In this document: piece after piece, positions 8,533-18,077 of the stretch
Layout: each line of letters opens with the position of its first letter
Numbering within the stretch: the stretch's first letter is position 1
Origin: VAZQ01 sp046733355
GTDB lineage: Bacteria > Pseudomonadota > Alphaproteobacteria > Rhizobiales > Xanthobacteraceae
Length of the DNA stretch: 64,000 nucleotides
Direction of reading: 5' to 3'
NCBI GenBank assembly: GCA_046733355.1
Contig: JBKPOZ010000010.1
Location: forward strand, 1-64,000
Translations under genes and position numbers: made by a program
Notes under the pieces: generated by a model
Seen by the model: only the letters and a program-made list of their open reading frames with translations
Database searches by the model: none
What the model was told of the DNA's origin: nothing

Positions 8533-10335
8533 ATGCGTGCGCATTTGCAGAACATCCGCAATTTCTCGATCATTGCCCATATCGATCATGGCAAGTCGAC
8601 GCTGGCCGACCGGCTGATCCAGGCAACCGGGGCGCTTGCCGAGCGCGAAATGGTCGAGCAGGTGCTCGATTCGATGGACATCGAGCGCGAGCGCGGCATC
8701 ACCATCAAGGCACAGACCGTGCGGCTCGAATATCGCGCGCGCGACGGCAAGCCTTACGTTCTCAATCTCATCGACACGCCTGGCCATGTGGATTTCGCCT
8801 ACGAGGTGAACCGCAGCCTCGCCGCCTGCGAGGGCTCGCTTCTTGTCGTTGATGCGTCGCAAGGAGTCGAGGCGCAGACCCTCGCCAATGTCTACCAGGC
8901 GATAGAGAATAACCACGAAGTCGTGCCGATCCTCAATAAGGTCGATCTCCCCGCGGCGGAGCCCGAGAAGGTGAAGCGGCAGATCGAGGACGTCATCGGA
9001 CTCGATGCTACGAATGCCATTCTCATTTCGGCAAAGACCGGCGAGAACGTGCCGGAAGTGTTGGAAGCGATTGTCACGCGGCTGCCCCCGCCAAAGGGCA
9101 ATCGCGACGCCACGCTCAAGGCCCTGCTGGTCGACAGCTGGTACGACTCCTATCTGGGCGTCGTCGTGCTGTTGCGCATCGTCGATGGCGTGCTCAAAAA
9201 GGGGCAACGCATCCGCATGATGGGCACAGGCGCCGCCTACGACGTTGACCGCGTCGGCGTTTTCACGCCCAAGATGGTGCATGTCGAGGACCTGGGTCCC
9301 GGCGAAATCGGCTTTCTCACAGCCTCAATCAAGGAAGTGGCGGATACGCGTGTCGGCGACACGATCACCGACGATCGCAAGCCCGTCCACAAGCCGCTCC
9401 CCGGATTTCGGCCCGCAATCCCAGTTGTGTTCTGCGGCCTTTTCCCGGTCGACGCTGCACAGTTCGAGGACTTGCGCGCCGCCATGGGCAAGCTGCGCCT
9501 CAACGATGCGAGCTTCACCTACGAGCTGGAAACGTCGGCGGCACTTGGCTTCGGCTTCCGCTGCGGCTTTCTTGGCCTCCTGCATCTCGAAATCGTCCAG
9601 GAGCGACTGCAGCGCGAGTTCAATCTAAACCTGATAGCGACTGCTCCATCGGTCATCTACAAGCTCGCACTCAGGAACGGGCGGCAGCTCGAAATCCACA
9701 ATCCCGTAGACATGCCGGATCCGATGCAAATCGCAGAGATAAACGAGCCATGGATCCGTGCTACGATTCTCACCCCCGACGATTATCTCGGCAGCGTTCT
9801 CAAATTATGCCAGGACCGTCGCGGCGTGCAGGTCGAGCTGACCTACGTGGGCAGCCGCGCCATGGTAAAATACGATCTGCCGCTCAATGAGGTGGTGTTC
9901 GACTTTTACGATCGGCTGAAGTCAGTGTCGAAGGGCTATGCTTCATTCGATTATCAGCTCACCGATTTTCGCCCTGCCGATCTCGTGAAAATGCAGATCC
10001 TGGTCAACAGCGAACCGGTGGATGCACTCGCGATGCTGGTCCATCGCACGCGGGCGGAAAGTCGTGGCCGCGCCATGGTCGAGAAGCTCAAGGAGCTGAT
10101 CCCGCCGCACATGTTCCAGGTGCCGATCCAGGCCGCCATCGGCGGCAAGATCATTGCGCGTGAAACGGTGCGCGCCTTCCGCAAGGACGTGACTGCAAAA
10201 TGCTATGGCGGCGATGTCACGCGAAAGCGCAAGCTCCTCGAGAAGCAGAAAGAAGGCAAGAAGCGCATGCGCCAGTTCGGCAAAGTAGAGATCCCCCAGG
10301 AAGCCTTCATCGCCGCGCTAAAGGTCGATGTCTAG
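8533..10335 (+). CDS. lepA: elongation factor 4 (LepA)
   Basis: Translational GTPase of 600 aa, full family length. The G1 motif AHIDHGKST is near residue 20, G3 is DTPGHVDF and G4 is NKVD; EF-G-like domains II and V follow, and the LepA-specific C-terminal domain ends the protein (GGDVTRKRKLLEKQKEGKKRM). It remodels or back-translocates stalled ribosomes. It starts 32 nt after the amidotransferase stop, so the two may be co-transcribed. Confidence 0.97.
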   Translation: MRAHLQNIRNFSIIAHIDHGKSTLADRLIQATGALAEREMVEQVLDSMDIERERGITIKAQTVRLEYRARDGKPYVLNLIDTPGHVDFAYEVNRSLAACEGSLLVVDASQGVEAQTLANVYQAIENNHEVVPILNKVDLPAAEPEKVKRQIEDVIGLDATNAILISAKTGENVPEVLEAIVTRLPPPKGNRDATLKALLVDSWYDSYLGVVVLLRIVDGVLKKGQRIRMMGTGAAYDVDRVGVFTPKMVHVEDLGPGEIGFLTASIKEVADTRVGDTITDDRKPVHKPLPGFRPAIPVVFCGLFPVDAAQFEDLRAAMGKLRLNDASFTYELETSAALGFGFRCGFLGLLHLEIVQERLQREFNLNLIATAPSVIYKLALRNGRQLEIHNPVDMPDPMQIAEINEPWIRATILTPDDYLGSVLKLCQDRRGVQVELTYVGSRAMVKYDLPLNEVVFDFYDRLKSVSKGYASFDYQLTDFRPADLVKMQILVNSEPVDALAMLVHRTRAESRGRAMVEKLKELIPPHMFQVPIQAAIGGKIIARETVRAFRKDVTAKCYGGDVTRKRKLLEKQKEGKKRMRQFGKVEIPQEAFIAALKVDV

Positions 10336-10375
10336 AGCTTAAGGACGTACGTCGTGCGCGGACTTGTTCTGCGCA

Positions 10376-10438
10376 TCGACGTCTTCTGTTCGCTTGTTAT
10401 AAAGACGTAGATGGCCGGACAAGCCCGGCCATGACGAC
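10376..10438. repeat. palindromic interspersed repeat
   Basis: Contains ATGGCCGGACAAGCCCGGCCAT with flanking GACGTC/GACGTAG sequences; the same family as the elements at 1127-1212 and 18078-18166. It lies between the convergent lepA and PRC-barrel genes, a common place for these elements. Confidence 0.75.
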
Positions 10439-10445
10439 ATCCCGT

Positions 10446-10844
10446 TTATGAGCCCCAGTAGGGACCGACGCCGTAGTAATCGGAAATCACCTTGTCGCGG
10501 CTGCGGTCGGACCAGTCCCAGCTCTCGTGCTTGCTGTACTTCGGCGCGCCCTTGAGCTGCTGCTCGCTCACATTCACCTCGTAGCCGCCGAGCTTGGTGT
10601 TGTAGGTAAGCAGCGACCAGGGCAGCGGGTAGTAATCCTCGCCGATGCCCATGAAGCCGCCGAAGCTCATCACGGCATAAGCAACCTTCCCGCTGATCTT
10701 GTCGATCATGACGCGTTCAATCTGGCCTGCACGTTCGCCGGTCGACCGGTAGACCGGAGTTCCTTCGACCTTGTCGCTGCCGATCAGGCTTGCGGTCTCA
10801 CGCCGCTCGAGTGTGCTGCCTTGCCTCGTATTTGCTGTTGCCAT
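10446..10844 (-). CDS. PRC-barrel domain stress protein
   Basis: A 132-aa protein with one PRC-barrel domain (from about residue 20: SLIGSDKVEGTPVY, then GQIERVMIDKISGKVAYAVM and the GYYPLPW-like segment YYPLPWSLL). The start at 10844 has AGGAG seven bases upstream; the longer frame to 10892 lacks such a site. The family is frequent in Rhizobiales general-stress regulons, and a perfect EcfG-type promoter is 46 nt upstream (10891-10915). Biochemical role unknown; no signal peptide. Confidence 0.88.
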   Translation of the reverse strand: MATANTRQGSTLERRETASLIGSDKVEGTPVYRSTGERAGQIERVMIDKISGKVAYAVMSFGGFMGIGEDYYPLPWSLLTYNTKLGGYEVNVSEQQLKGAPKYSKHESWDWSDRSRDKVISDYYGVGPYWGS

Positions 10845-10890
10845 GAGGTGCTCCTGCTGAATGCCTGAGGAGTAGCATTCCTTGCACGCC

Positions 10891-10915
10891 AACGATCGGA
10901 GGCATCCGCAGTTCC
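10891..10915 (-). promoter_or_regulatory. EcfG-type sigma promoter
   Basis: On the minus strand GGAAC, 16 nt, CGTT: an exact match to the alphaproteobacterial general-stress sigma factor (EcfG/SigT) consensus, 46 nt before the PRC-barrel start. Function is inferred from the match and spacing. Confidence 0.8.
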
Positions 10916-11005
10916 TTAACTACCGCCGGAACTCGGGTTCGGCTCGCCACAATTATGCCTTTCCGCATGACGATGGGTGGTGCGAGCGCGGATGGGGCCT
11001 CTCAC

Positions 11006-11947
11006 ATGACATTGCCTGCGCGTGCGCGGGATTTTCGACTCATCATCGGGATGTCCTTTGCGCTTCTGCTCGTGCATGAGGTGCATGCGCAGGATCGCGG
11101 CACGCTCAATCCCGAGCCGCTTCCGGCGCTCGCCAATCCGAGCGACCCCGGCACCCCGGCGAAGGAATTGTTCGGACGCAAAACTGCGCCTGCCGCCATG
11201 GCCGCGCGCACCATCGGCGGCTATTCCAAAGGATGTCTCGCGGGAGCCAAGGCGCTGCCGATCAACGGCAAGACCTGGCAGGTGATGCGGCTCTCGCGCA
11301 ATCGCAATTGGGGCCACCCCAACCTTGTGGCGTTCCTGGAGCGGCTTGCGAAGCAGGCGCCTAAGGCGGGCTGGCGCGGACTTCTTGTCGGCGACATGTC
11401 GCAGCCGCGCGGCGGTCCGATGCGCACGGGCCATGCGAGCCATCAAGTCGGATTGGATGCCGACCTCTGGCTCACGCCCATGCCGACACGCGAGCTCTCG
11501 CGTCAGGAGCGCGAGGACATGTCGGCGACCATGGTGGTTGCGGAGGACCGGCTCGATGTCGATCCCAAGGTGTGGACGCCGGGCCATGTTGGAGTGATCA
11601 GGGCTGCGGCCAAAGACCCGGAAGTCGAGCGCATTTTCGTCAACGCCGCGATCAAGAAGGCGCTGTGTCGCGATGCGGGTAGCGACCGCACATGGCTGCA
11701 CAAGGTGCGGCCATGGTGGGGACACGACTATCATTTCCATGTCCGGATACGCTGTCCCGCCGATAGTCCTCAATGCACGGCGCAAGCACCCCCTGAGGCC
11801 AGTGAAGGCTGCGGCAAGGAACTCGACGAGTGGTTCACCGAGGAGATCCTCCATCCGAAGCCGGCGCCGATCCCGCCCAAACCAAAACCGCCGCTCAAGA
11901 TGGCCGACCTCCCCGCCGCCTGCCGTCAGGTTCTGCTCGCGCCTTAG
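11006..11947 (+). CDS. mepA: penicillin-insensitive murein endopeptidase
   Basis: MepA (peptidase family M74) of 313 aa from the ATG at 11006, which puts a signal peptide (LIIGMSFALLLVHEVHAQ) at the N-terminus; an earlier in-frame ATG lies at 10955. Zinc-ligand motifs are GHASHQVGLDADLW near residue 150 and GHDYHFHVRIRCP near 245. A Pro/Lys-rich tail follows. The enzyme cleaves D-Ala-meso-Dap cross-links in periplasmic peptidoglycan. Confidence 0.93.
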   Translation: MTLPARARDFRLIIGMSFALLLVHEVHAQDRGTLNPEPLPALANPSDPGTPAKELFGRKTAPAAMAARTIGGYSKGCLAGAKALPINGKTWQVMRLSRNRNWGHPNLVAFLERLAKQAPKAGWRGLLVGDMSQPRGGPMRTGHASHQVGLDADLWLTPMPTRELSRQEREDMSATMVVAEDRLDVDPKVWTPGHVGVIRAAAKDPEVERIFVNAAIKKALCRDAGSDRTWLHKVRPWWGHDYHFHVRIRCPADSPQCTAQAPPEASEGCGKELDEWFTEEILHPKPAPIPPKPKPPLKMADLPAACRQVLLAP

Positions 11948-11951
11948 CGCT

Positions 11952-12086
11952 GTAGGGTGCGCAAAGGCGTGCTTTTGCACGCCGTGCGCACGCGCATGAT
12001 TTCCGTCCGCGTGGGCACGGCGCGCAGCAGAATCTCCATTTTGCGCACGTGCAAGGGCGAGTATCGCGCGCCTTTGCCCACCCTAC
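11952..12086. repeat. 135-bp inverted-repeat element
   Basis: The ends are a 21-nt imperfect inverted repeat (GTAGGGTGCGCAAAGGCG at 11952 against GCGCGCCTTTGCCCACCCTAC at 12066-12086, two mismatches) around about 90 bp of further self-complementary sequence. It is a non-coding, MITE-like or REP-like element filling the mepA to AceE-like gap. No target duplication was identified. Confidence 0.75.
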
Positions 12087-12111
12087 GGCTCCGGTGTGCT
12101 ACAAGACGCGC

Positions 12112-14529
12112 ATGGCGCGATCCCGCACGCACACAGCAGATGCATCTGAACTCGCCATTCTGCGCGAGCTCGAGCGCAAGGTGCTGTGGCTCGCAAGCTG
12201 GACCATCCACAACGCAAATCACCTGCGCGCCAGCGGGGATGGCCTGAAGGTCGGCGGGCATCAGGCGTCCTCCGCTTCCCTCGCCAGCATCATGACCGCG
12301 CTGTATTTCAGCGTACTGCGGCCGCAGGACCGCGTGGCGGTCAAGCCGCATGCAAGTCCAATCTATCACGCGATCGAATATCTGCTCGGCCGCCAGTCAC
12401 GCGAGAAGCTCGAAGCGTTTCGCGCCTACAAGGGAGCGCAGAGCTATCCCTCGCGCACCAAGGACGGCGATGATGTCGACTTCTCGACCGGCTCCGTCGG
12501 CCTTGGCGTGGCGCAGACGCTTTTTGCAAGCCTGGTGCAGGACTACGTGCGGAACCACGGCTGGGGGATCGAGCGGCCGGAAGGCCGCATGATTGCGCTC
12601 GTCGGCGACGCCGAGCTCGACGAAGGCAATGTGTTCGAGGCCATGCTCGAAGGCTGGAAGCAGGGCCTGCGCAATTGCTGGTGGATCATCGACTACAACC
12701 GTCAGAGCCTTGATGCCGTAGTGCGTGAAGGCTTATGGGCTCGCTTCGAGGCGCTCTTTGCCGCGTTCGGCTGGGACGTGGTGATCCTCAAATACGGCAC
12801 GTTGCTGCAGGATGCGTTTCGTGAGAAAGGCGGCGAACGTCTGCGCACGTGGATCGATAACTGTCCGAACCAGCTCTACTCGGCCCTCGTCTTTCAGGGC
12901 GGCGCCGCCTGGCGCAAGCGGCTCCTCGACGAGATCGGCGATCAGGGGCCGGTGAGCAGATTGATCGAGAAGCGCTCGGATGACGAGCTCGCGCAGCTCA
13001 TGACCAATCTCGCCGGGCATGATCTGCCCTCCCTGCTCGAGGCGTTCGAAAAAGTCGATCACGAACGCCCGATCTGTTTCATCTGCTACACGATCAAGGG
13101 CTATGGACTGCCATTCGCCGGCCACAAGGACAATCACGCCGGGCTGATGACGCCCGCACAGATGGAAGCCTTCCGGGCGCGCATGCAGATTCGTCCCGGG
13201 CACGAATGGGACCGCTTTGAGGGGCTGAGCATCGCGCTCACGGAAATCGAGCGCTTTCTGAAAAATGTGCCGTTTGCTGCAGTACCGCGCCGACTGAGCT
13301 CACCGCCGATTGCGGTTCCGGCTGAACTCCCGGCTCCGACGCCGCACGTGCTCTCGACGCAGGCGGCTTTCGGCATGCTGCTGAACGAGCTCGGCCGCAG
13401 CAAGAGCGAGCTCGCGGACCGCATTGTTACCACCTCTCCCGACGTGACGGTTTCGACCAATCTTGGCCCCTGGGTCAATCGGCGCGGATTGTTTGCACGC
13501 GAGAAGATGGTGGACATTTTCAAAAGCGAGCGCATCCCGTCGACCTTCACCTGGGATTTTTCCCCGCAAGGGCAGCACATCGAGCTCGGGATTGCCGAGA
13601 TGAACCTCTTTATCCTGCTCTCGGCGCTCGGATTGTCCCATGCGATCAATGGCGAGCGCCTTATTCCCATTGGAACGCTGTACGATCCGTTCATCGAGCG
13701 CGGCCTCGATGCGCTCAACTACGCGTGTTATCAGGAGGCGCGTTTCATTTTGGTGGCGACACCGTCCGGTATCACGCTCGCGCCCGAGGGCGGCGCGCAT
13801 CAGTCGGTCGCTACTCCGCTCATCGGAATTGGCCAGGATGGGCTCGCAGCATTCGAGCCCGCTTTCGCCGACGAGCTCGCGGTCATTCTGCGCTTCTCCT
13901 TCGATTACATCCAGCGGGAGGGCGACGGCGATGCTTCCGAACGCAACTGGCTGCGCGATGAAATCGGAGGCTCGGTCTATCTGCGGCTTTCCACGCGGCC
14001 GATCGAACAGATGAACCGTGACATGAGCAAAGAATTGTCCCACGCCATCGTCGACGGGGGATACTGGCTGCGCAAGCCGGGGCCGAATTGCCAGGTAGTC
14101 GTTGCATACACCGGCGCCGTTGCGCCGGAGGCGATCCAGGCGGTGGGACTGATGGCCGAGGACCGCCGCGATGTCGGTCTGCTTGCTGTCACGTCCGCGG
14201 ATCGACTCAACGCCGGCTGGACCGCCGCACAGCGCGCGCGCGAGCGCGGCCTCGTGCATGCGCGCTCGCATATCGAGCGTCTGCTCGCCGATGTTCCCTC
14301 ACATTGCGGCATTGTGTCGGTGCTGGACGGCCATCCTGCGACGCTCGCGTGGCTCGGCGCGGTGCACGGAAATCGCGCCCGTTCGCTCGGCGTCGAGCAT
14401 TTTGGCCAGACCGGCTCCATTCCGGACCTTTACGCGCACTACGGCATCGACGCGAATGCGATCGTTGCGGCCGCAGCCACCCTCACCCCGGGACGCCCCA
14501 TCCGGCACCTGCGTGCGCTCAGCTCGTAG
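12112..14529 (+). CDS. AceE-like transketolase family enzyme
   Basis: Thiamine-diphosphate enzyme of 805 aa related to the homodimeric pyruvate dehydrogenase E1 (AceE) and transketolases. The N-terminal ThDP-binding half shows GGHQASSAS, STGSVGLGVAQTLFASL and GDAELDEGN followed by DYNRQSLD; the pyrimidine-binding half has LGIAEMNLF, and GVEHFGQTGSIPDLY is at the C-terminus. It is shorter than enteric AceE (about 885 aa), and no E2 or E3 gene is adjacent, so the exact substrate is uncertain: a 2-oxoacid dehydrogenase E1 or a transketolase-like reaction. The start at 12112 (MARSRTHTAD) is chosen because the preceding open frame comes from the repeat. Confidence 0.8.
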   Translation: MARSRTHTADASELAILRELERKVLWLASWTIHNANHLRASGDGLKVGGHQASSASLASIMTALYFSVLRPQDRVAVKPHASPIYHAIEYLLGRQSREKLEAFRAYKGAQSYPSRTKDGDDVDFSTGSVGLGVAQTLFASLVQDYVRNHGWGIERPEGRMIALVGDAELDEGNVFEAMLEGWKQGLRNCWWIIDYNRQSLDAVVREGLWARFEALFAAFGWDVVILKYGTLLQDAFREKGGERLRTWIDNCPNQLYSALVFQGGAAWRKRLLDEIGDQGPVSRLIEKRSDDELAQLMTNLAGHDLPSLLEAFEKVDHERPICFICYTIKGYGLPFAGHKDNHAGLMTPAQMEAFRARMQIRPGHEWDRFEGLSIALTEIERFLKNVPFAAVPRRLSSPPIAVPAELPAPTPHVLSTQAAFGMLLNELGRSKSELADRIVTTSPDVTVSTNLGPWVNRRGLFAREKMVDIFKSERIPSTFTWDFSPQGQHIELGIAEMNLFILLSALGLSHAINGERLIPIGTLYDPFIERGLDALNYACYQEARFILVATPSGITLAPEGGAHQSVATPLIGIGQDGLAAFEPAFADELAVILRFSFDYIQREGDGDASERNWLRDEIGGSVYLRLSTRPIEQMNRDMSKELSHAIVDGGYWLRKPGPNCQVVVAYTGAVAPEAIQAVGLMAEDRRDVGLLAVTSADRLNAGWTAAQRARERGLVHARSHIERLLADVPSHCGIVSVLDGHPATLAWLGAVHGNRARSLGVEHFGQTGSIPDLYAHYGIDANAIVAAAATLTPGRPIRHLRALSS

Positions 14530-14627
14530 AGCATGATCCCGAAAAGTGGGAACCGGTTTTCGGAAAAGATCATGCTCCACCAAATGATTAGAGCGGGATG
14601 ACGATTCGAAGAAAAGTCATCCCGCTC
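14529..14627. repeat. two palindromes after AceE-like gene
   Basis: GAGCATGATC...GATCATGCTC (14529-14577) enclosing the AGTGGGAACCGGTTTTCGG core common in Rhizobiales, then GAGCGGGATGAC...GTCATCCCGCTC (14591-14627, 12-bp arms). The first overlaps the stop codon of the upstream gene. A relative of the first is at 33145-33212. It may serve as the transcript end. Confidence 0.8.
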
Positions 14628-14763
14628 CAGGCGCCGCGGCAGTGCCAAATACAATGGTTAACAATGCGCCCAGTCCCTCGGTGTGGCATCCCCGCTGGTT
14701 GCGGTTTACGCTTGTGTTGCACCACGGTGGCTTCGTTTTTACAGCTTTCTCACTGGAGACGAC

Positions 14764-15474
14764 CTATACGGACAGCCGCTGGCGGATTGCTTCGTCTGAA
14801 AGCACCTCGGCGGGCGACCCACGGGCAATGACGCGCCCCTTTTCCATTACGTAGCAGGCGTTGCTGATCGCGGCCGAGCGGCGCACATTCTGCTCGACGA
14901 GGAGAAGCGCGATGCCGGCATCGCGCATGCGGGCAAGCGCCTCGAATATCTCGGTCACGACCATCGGGGCGAGGCCTTCGGAAGGCTCGTCGACGAGGAG
15001 TAGTTTCGGCGACGCCACAACGGCCCGGCCAATCGCCAGCATCTGCTGCTCCCCGCCCGACAACGTGCGGCCCGACTGCGATCGTCGCTCGCGCAGCCGG
15101 GGAAACAGGTCATAGGCGCGGTCAAGCTCACGCCGCTGCTGCGCGGTCGAGTGCCAGCGGGTGAACAGCGCAAGGGTGAGATTCTCCTCGACGGAAAGCG
15201 TTGCGAAGATGCGGCGGTCCTCCGGGACGAAACCGATGCCCTTGCGAAAAACCCGATCCGGCGAAAGCCCGCCGACCGGCTCATCGGCGAAGAGGATCTC
15301 CCCTTCGAGCGGGCGCAGCCATCCCATGATGGTGCGCAACGCCGTGGTCTTTCCCGCGCCGTTGCGCCCGTAGATGCTCACGATCTCGCCTGCATCGACC
15401 CGCAACGAGACACCCTGCAGGACAGGCGCGTATGCGTAGCGTGCGTGCAGGTTGCGCACCTCAAGGAGCGCCAT
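14764..15474 (-). CDS. livF: branched-chain-type ABC ATPase LivF
   Basis: ABC ATPase of 236 aa: Walker A GRNGAGKT, signature LSGGEQQML, Walker B LLLVDEPSEGLAP. LivF is one of the two nucleotide-binding subunits of HAAT (branched-chain amino acid family) importers. Its start overlaps the livG end by 14 nt. It ends the leftward livK-H-M-G-F set. The substrate is likely an organic or aromatic acid rather than leucine, judging from the CoA ligase and hydratase genes upstream. Confidence 0.93.
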   Translation of the reverse strand: MALLEVRNLHARYAYAPVLQGVSLRVDAGEIVSIYGRNGAGKTTALRTIMGWLRPLEGEILFADEPVGGLSPDRVFRKGIGFVPEDRRIFATLSVEENLTLALFTRWHSTAQQRRELDRAYDLFPRLRERRSQSGRTLSGGEQQMLAIGRAVVASPKLLLVDEPSEGLAPMVVTEIFEALARMRDAGIALLLVEQNVRRSAAISNACYVMEKGRVIARGSPAEVLSDEAIRQRLSV

Positions 15475-16204
15475 GCTGCACTCCCAGATAGGCCTCGCGC
15501 ACTCGCGCGCTCGCGCGCACCGCCTCGGGTCCGCCTTCGAATAGTTTTTCGCCCTGATGCATCACGATCACGTGGTTGGAAAGGCTCATCACGAGGTCGA
15601 TGTCATGCTCGATCAGCAGGATGGTGACGCGGCCCGCAAGCGACTTGATCAGCGCGTCGAATTCCGCCGTCTCGGCAGGTGACATGCCCTGCGTCGGCTC
15701 ATCGAGCATCAGGAGGCTTGGTGCGAGCGCCATGCAAACTGCGATCTCGATGCGGCGCTGATCCCCGTGCGAGAGGTTGCGCACGAGCTCATCGGCGCGA
15801 TCCGTTAACCCGAACTCCTCGATGATTTCCTGCGCGCGAACGCGCGCACGCGAGGTCGGATGCAAATGCGTGAGATAACTGTTGCGAGGATGGAGCGCCT
15901 GGCAGGCGAGACGCACGTTCTCGAGCGTGCTCAGGCCGAAGAACAGATTGGTGATCTGGAACGAGCGCGCGAGGCCGATGCGCGCCAACGCATAGGGCGG
16001 CTTGCCAGTGATATCGTGACCATCGAGCTCGACCGTGCCCGAGTCGGGCTTCAGGCCGCCCGAGACGACGTTGAAGACGGTGCTCTTGCCTGCCCCGTTC
16101 GGGCCGATGATGGAGGTTATGCGATTGGGCGCAGCCTCAAAGCTGAAATCGGCCACTGCGCGCAGGCCGCCAAAAGCTTTGCTCAAGCCGCGCACCTTGA
16201 TCAT
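15461..16204 (-). CDS. livG: branched-chain-type ABC ATPase LivG
   Basis: ABC ATPase of 247 aa: Walker A GPNGAGKS, signature LSHGDQRRIEIA, Walker B LLMLDEPTQGMSP, and H-loop EHDIDLV. The start ATG overlaps the livM stop (ATGA). A longer open frame to 16915 exists only as antisense-type read-through in another frame of livM and is not part of the gene. Second NBD of the importer. Confidence 0.93.
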   Translation of the reverse strand: MIKVRGLSKAFGGLRAVADFSFEAAPNRITSIIGPNGAGKSTVFNVVSGGLKPDSGTVELDGHDITGKPPYALARIGLARSFQITNLFFGLSTLENVRLACQALHPRNSYLTHLHPTSRARVRAQEIIEEFGLTDRADELVRNLSHGDQRRIEIAVCMALAPSLLMLDEPTQGMSPAETAEFDALIKSLAGRVTILLIEHDIDLVMSLSNHVIVMHQGEKLFEGGPEAVRASARVREAYLGVQHGAP

Positions 16205-17151
16205 GCGGCTGCTTGCCGGCGCGCTGACAGCCGGCGCGCCAGCCCCAAGAGTCCGTCGGGGAGAAACATCACGAACAGGACGAAGATGGCGCCGAGCACG
16301 AACAGGTGTCGCTCGGTGTAGCTGCCAATCACCGATTCCAGAAACGTGATGATCGCGCTGCCAACGAGCGGACCCAGCAGCGTGCCGATGCCGCCGACCA
16401 GCGACACCACCACGGCCTTGGTGGAAACCTCGAAGCCGAAAAGATGCGGCGCCACGAAGCCACGGAGCAGAGGGTAAATCAGGCCGCCGAAAGCGGCGAT
16501 CTGCGCCGCCAGCACATAGGCGAGAAGCTTGTACCAGAACGGGTTGTAGCCGAGATAAGGAACGCGCTCCGCGTTGTCGCGAATGGCGCGCAGCACGCTG
16601 CCGAACGGGGTGGCGAGAACGCGGCGCGTGCCGACATAGATCAGCACCAGCATCGCGAGCACGAAATAATAGAAGACGAAGTTGCTGCTCAGATCGAGCG
16701 CGACGCCGGGCAACAGCGGAATGCGCGGAACCGGGATGCCGATCAGTCCGTCGGAGCCGCCGATCGCGCGCGTGTTGTGCGCGATCTTGGAAAGGATTTC
16801 CGCAGCCCCGAAGGTGATCAGCGCGAAGTAAACTCCCTTGGCGCGGATCGCCACGGCACCGAGCATGATCGAGAACAGTCCGACCGCGGCGAGCACGACG
16901 AGCCACACCAGCCAAAACGACTGCGTCACGTGCAGGTAGAGCAAGGCGGATACGTAGGCCGCGAGCCCGAAATAGGCCGCCTGTCCGAGGGAAAGGAGCC
17001 CCGCATACCCAAGGAGAATATCGACGCTGAGCGCCACGGTGCCGAGCAGCAGGGCCTCGATGGCCAGCCGCGTGAAGAACGCGCCGCCAAGCAAAGGGAA
17101 GATGAGCGCGATGGCGAGCATCGCGAAAGCGAACCAGCGCAGTTGCGCCAT
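16201..17151 (-). CDS. livM: branched-chain-type ABC permease LivM
   Basis: Inner-membrane permease of 316 aa with about eight to nine hydrophobic segments beginning at the N-terminus (MAQLRWFAFAMLAIALIFPLL) and the family signature region ALITFGAAEILSKIAHN. Its start shares one base with the livH stop (ATGA-type coupling), which fixes it at 17151 although the frame is open to 17553. It forms the translocation path with LivH. Confidence 0.93.
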   Translation of the reverse strand: MAQLRWFAFAMLAIALIFPLLGGAFFTRLAIEALLLGTVALSVDILLGYAGLLSLGQAAYFGLAAYVSALLYLHVTQSFWLVWLVVLAAVGLFSIMLGAVAIRAKGVYFALITFGAAEILSKIAHNTRAIGGSDGLIGIPVPRIPLLPGVALDLSSNFVFYYFVLAMLVLIYVGTRRVLATPFGSVLRAIRDNAERVPYLGYNPFWYKLLAYVLAAQIAAFGGLIYPLLRGFVAPHLFGFEVSTKAVVVSLVGGIGTLLGPLVGSAIITFLESVIGSYTERHLFVLGAIFVLFVMFLPDGLLGLARRLSARRQAAA

Positions 17152-18044
17152 CAAGCCTCGCCGAGCCGGTGGAAGAGGCCGGCGGGCCGCAAGACGAGGA
17201 CGAGCAGCATCACGCAATAGACCAGGGTCTCGGCCCAGACCGGGGGGATGTAGAGGCTGGCGACCCCTTGCACCTCGGCGAGCACGAGGGCCGCGATCAC
17301 CGCGCCGATGATGCTGCCCATGCCGCCCACGATCACGACCGCGAAGGCGAGCAGCAGAAAGTCGTGTCCCATGGTTGGGAATACCGCATAGATCGGGCTC
17401 AGCAGCACGCCGGCAAGTCCGGCCAGTCCGCAGCCATATACGAAGGTGAAGCCGTAGACCCAGCGGATCGGAATGCCGAACGAGGCGACCATGGACGGAT
17501 CGGCGGCGGTTGCGCGCAGCACGGCACCAATGCGCGTGCGGTAGACGAGCCACCAGGTGGCGAGGATCGCCGCAAGGCTGACCGCAAGGACAAAGAGGCG
17601 ATATTTCGGTACAAATATCTCAGCGAGAGAGGCAATGCCCGTAAGCGGCGCTGCGATGGCATGGGTATCGGTACCCCAGATGACCTGGGCGACATCGCGC
17701 AGCATGAGACTCACACCGAAGGTGAGCAGCAGGGTGACGATGGCGCGGTCCGCGCGCGGGAGCAGCGGGCGGATGCCGGTTTCCTCAAGCACCCACCCGA
17801 GAAGTCCAATCAGGATGGGTGCGAGCAGGAGCGCGCTCCAGTAGCCAAGGCCCCAGCCGATCAAGGTGAATGCCGCGTAGCCTCCCAGCATATAGAGATC
17901 GCCGTGCGCGAGATTGATCACGTCGAGGAGCCCGAAGATTATCGTCAGGCCAAGCGCCACGAGCGCCAGCGCCGCGCCGATGATCACCGCATCGATCATC
18001 TGCGGCAGCAGCACGAAATGCAGATAGCTCAGCAGATCTTCCAT
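17151..18044 (-). CDS. livH: branched-chain-type ABC permease LivH
   Basis: Inner-membrane permease of 297 aa, strongly hydrophobic, with the family motifs GLLDVINLAHGDLYMLGGY near the N-terminus and AFAVVIVGGMGSIIGA near residue 230. Partner of LivM. About 130 nt separate it from the binding-protein gene, a gap that holds a palindromic repeat; such stems between a binding-protein gene and its permeases often allow more of the former to be made. Confidence 0.93.
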   Translation of the reverse strand: MEDLLSYLHFVLLPQMIDAVIIGAALALVALGLTIIFGLLDVINLAHGDLYMLGGYAAFTLIGWGLGYWSALLLAPILIGLLGWVLEETGIRPLLPRADRAIVTLLLTFGVSLMLRDVAQVIWGTDTHAIAAPLTGIASLAEIFVPKYRLFVLAVSLAAILATWWLVYRTRIGAVLRATAADPSMVASFGIPIRWVYGFTFVYGCGLAGLAGVLLSPIYAVFPTMGHDFLLLAFAVVIVGGMGSIIGAVIAALVLAEVQGVASLYIPPVWAETLVYCVMLLVLVLRPAGLFHRLGEA

Positions 18045-18077
18045 GGTGTTGCGCCTACTCTATTAGAAGCGCATACA

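Noticed and set aside
12049..12111. Longer N-terminus for the AceE-like enzyme
   Set aside because: The extra codons come from the inverted-repeat element; the ATG at 12112 gives a natural N-terminus.
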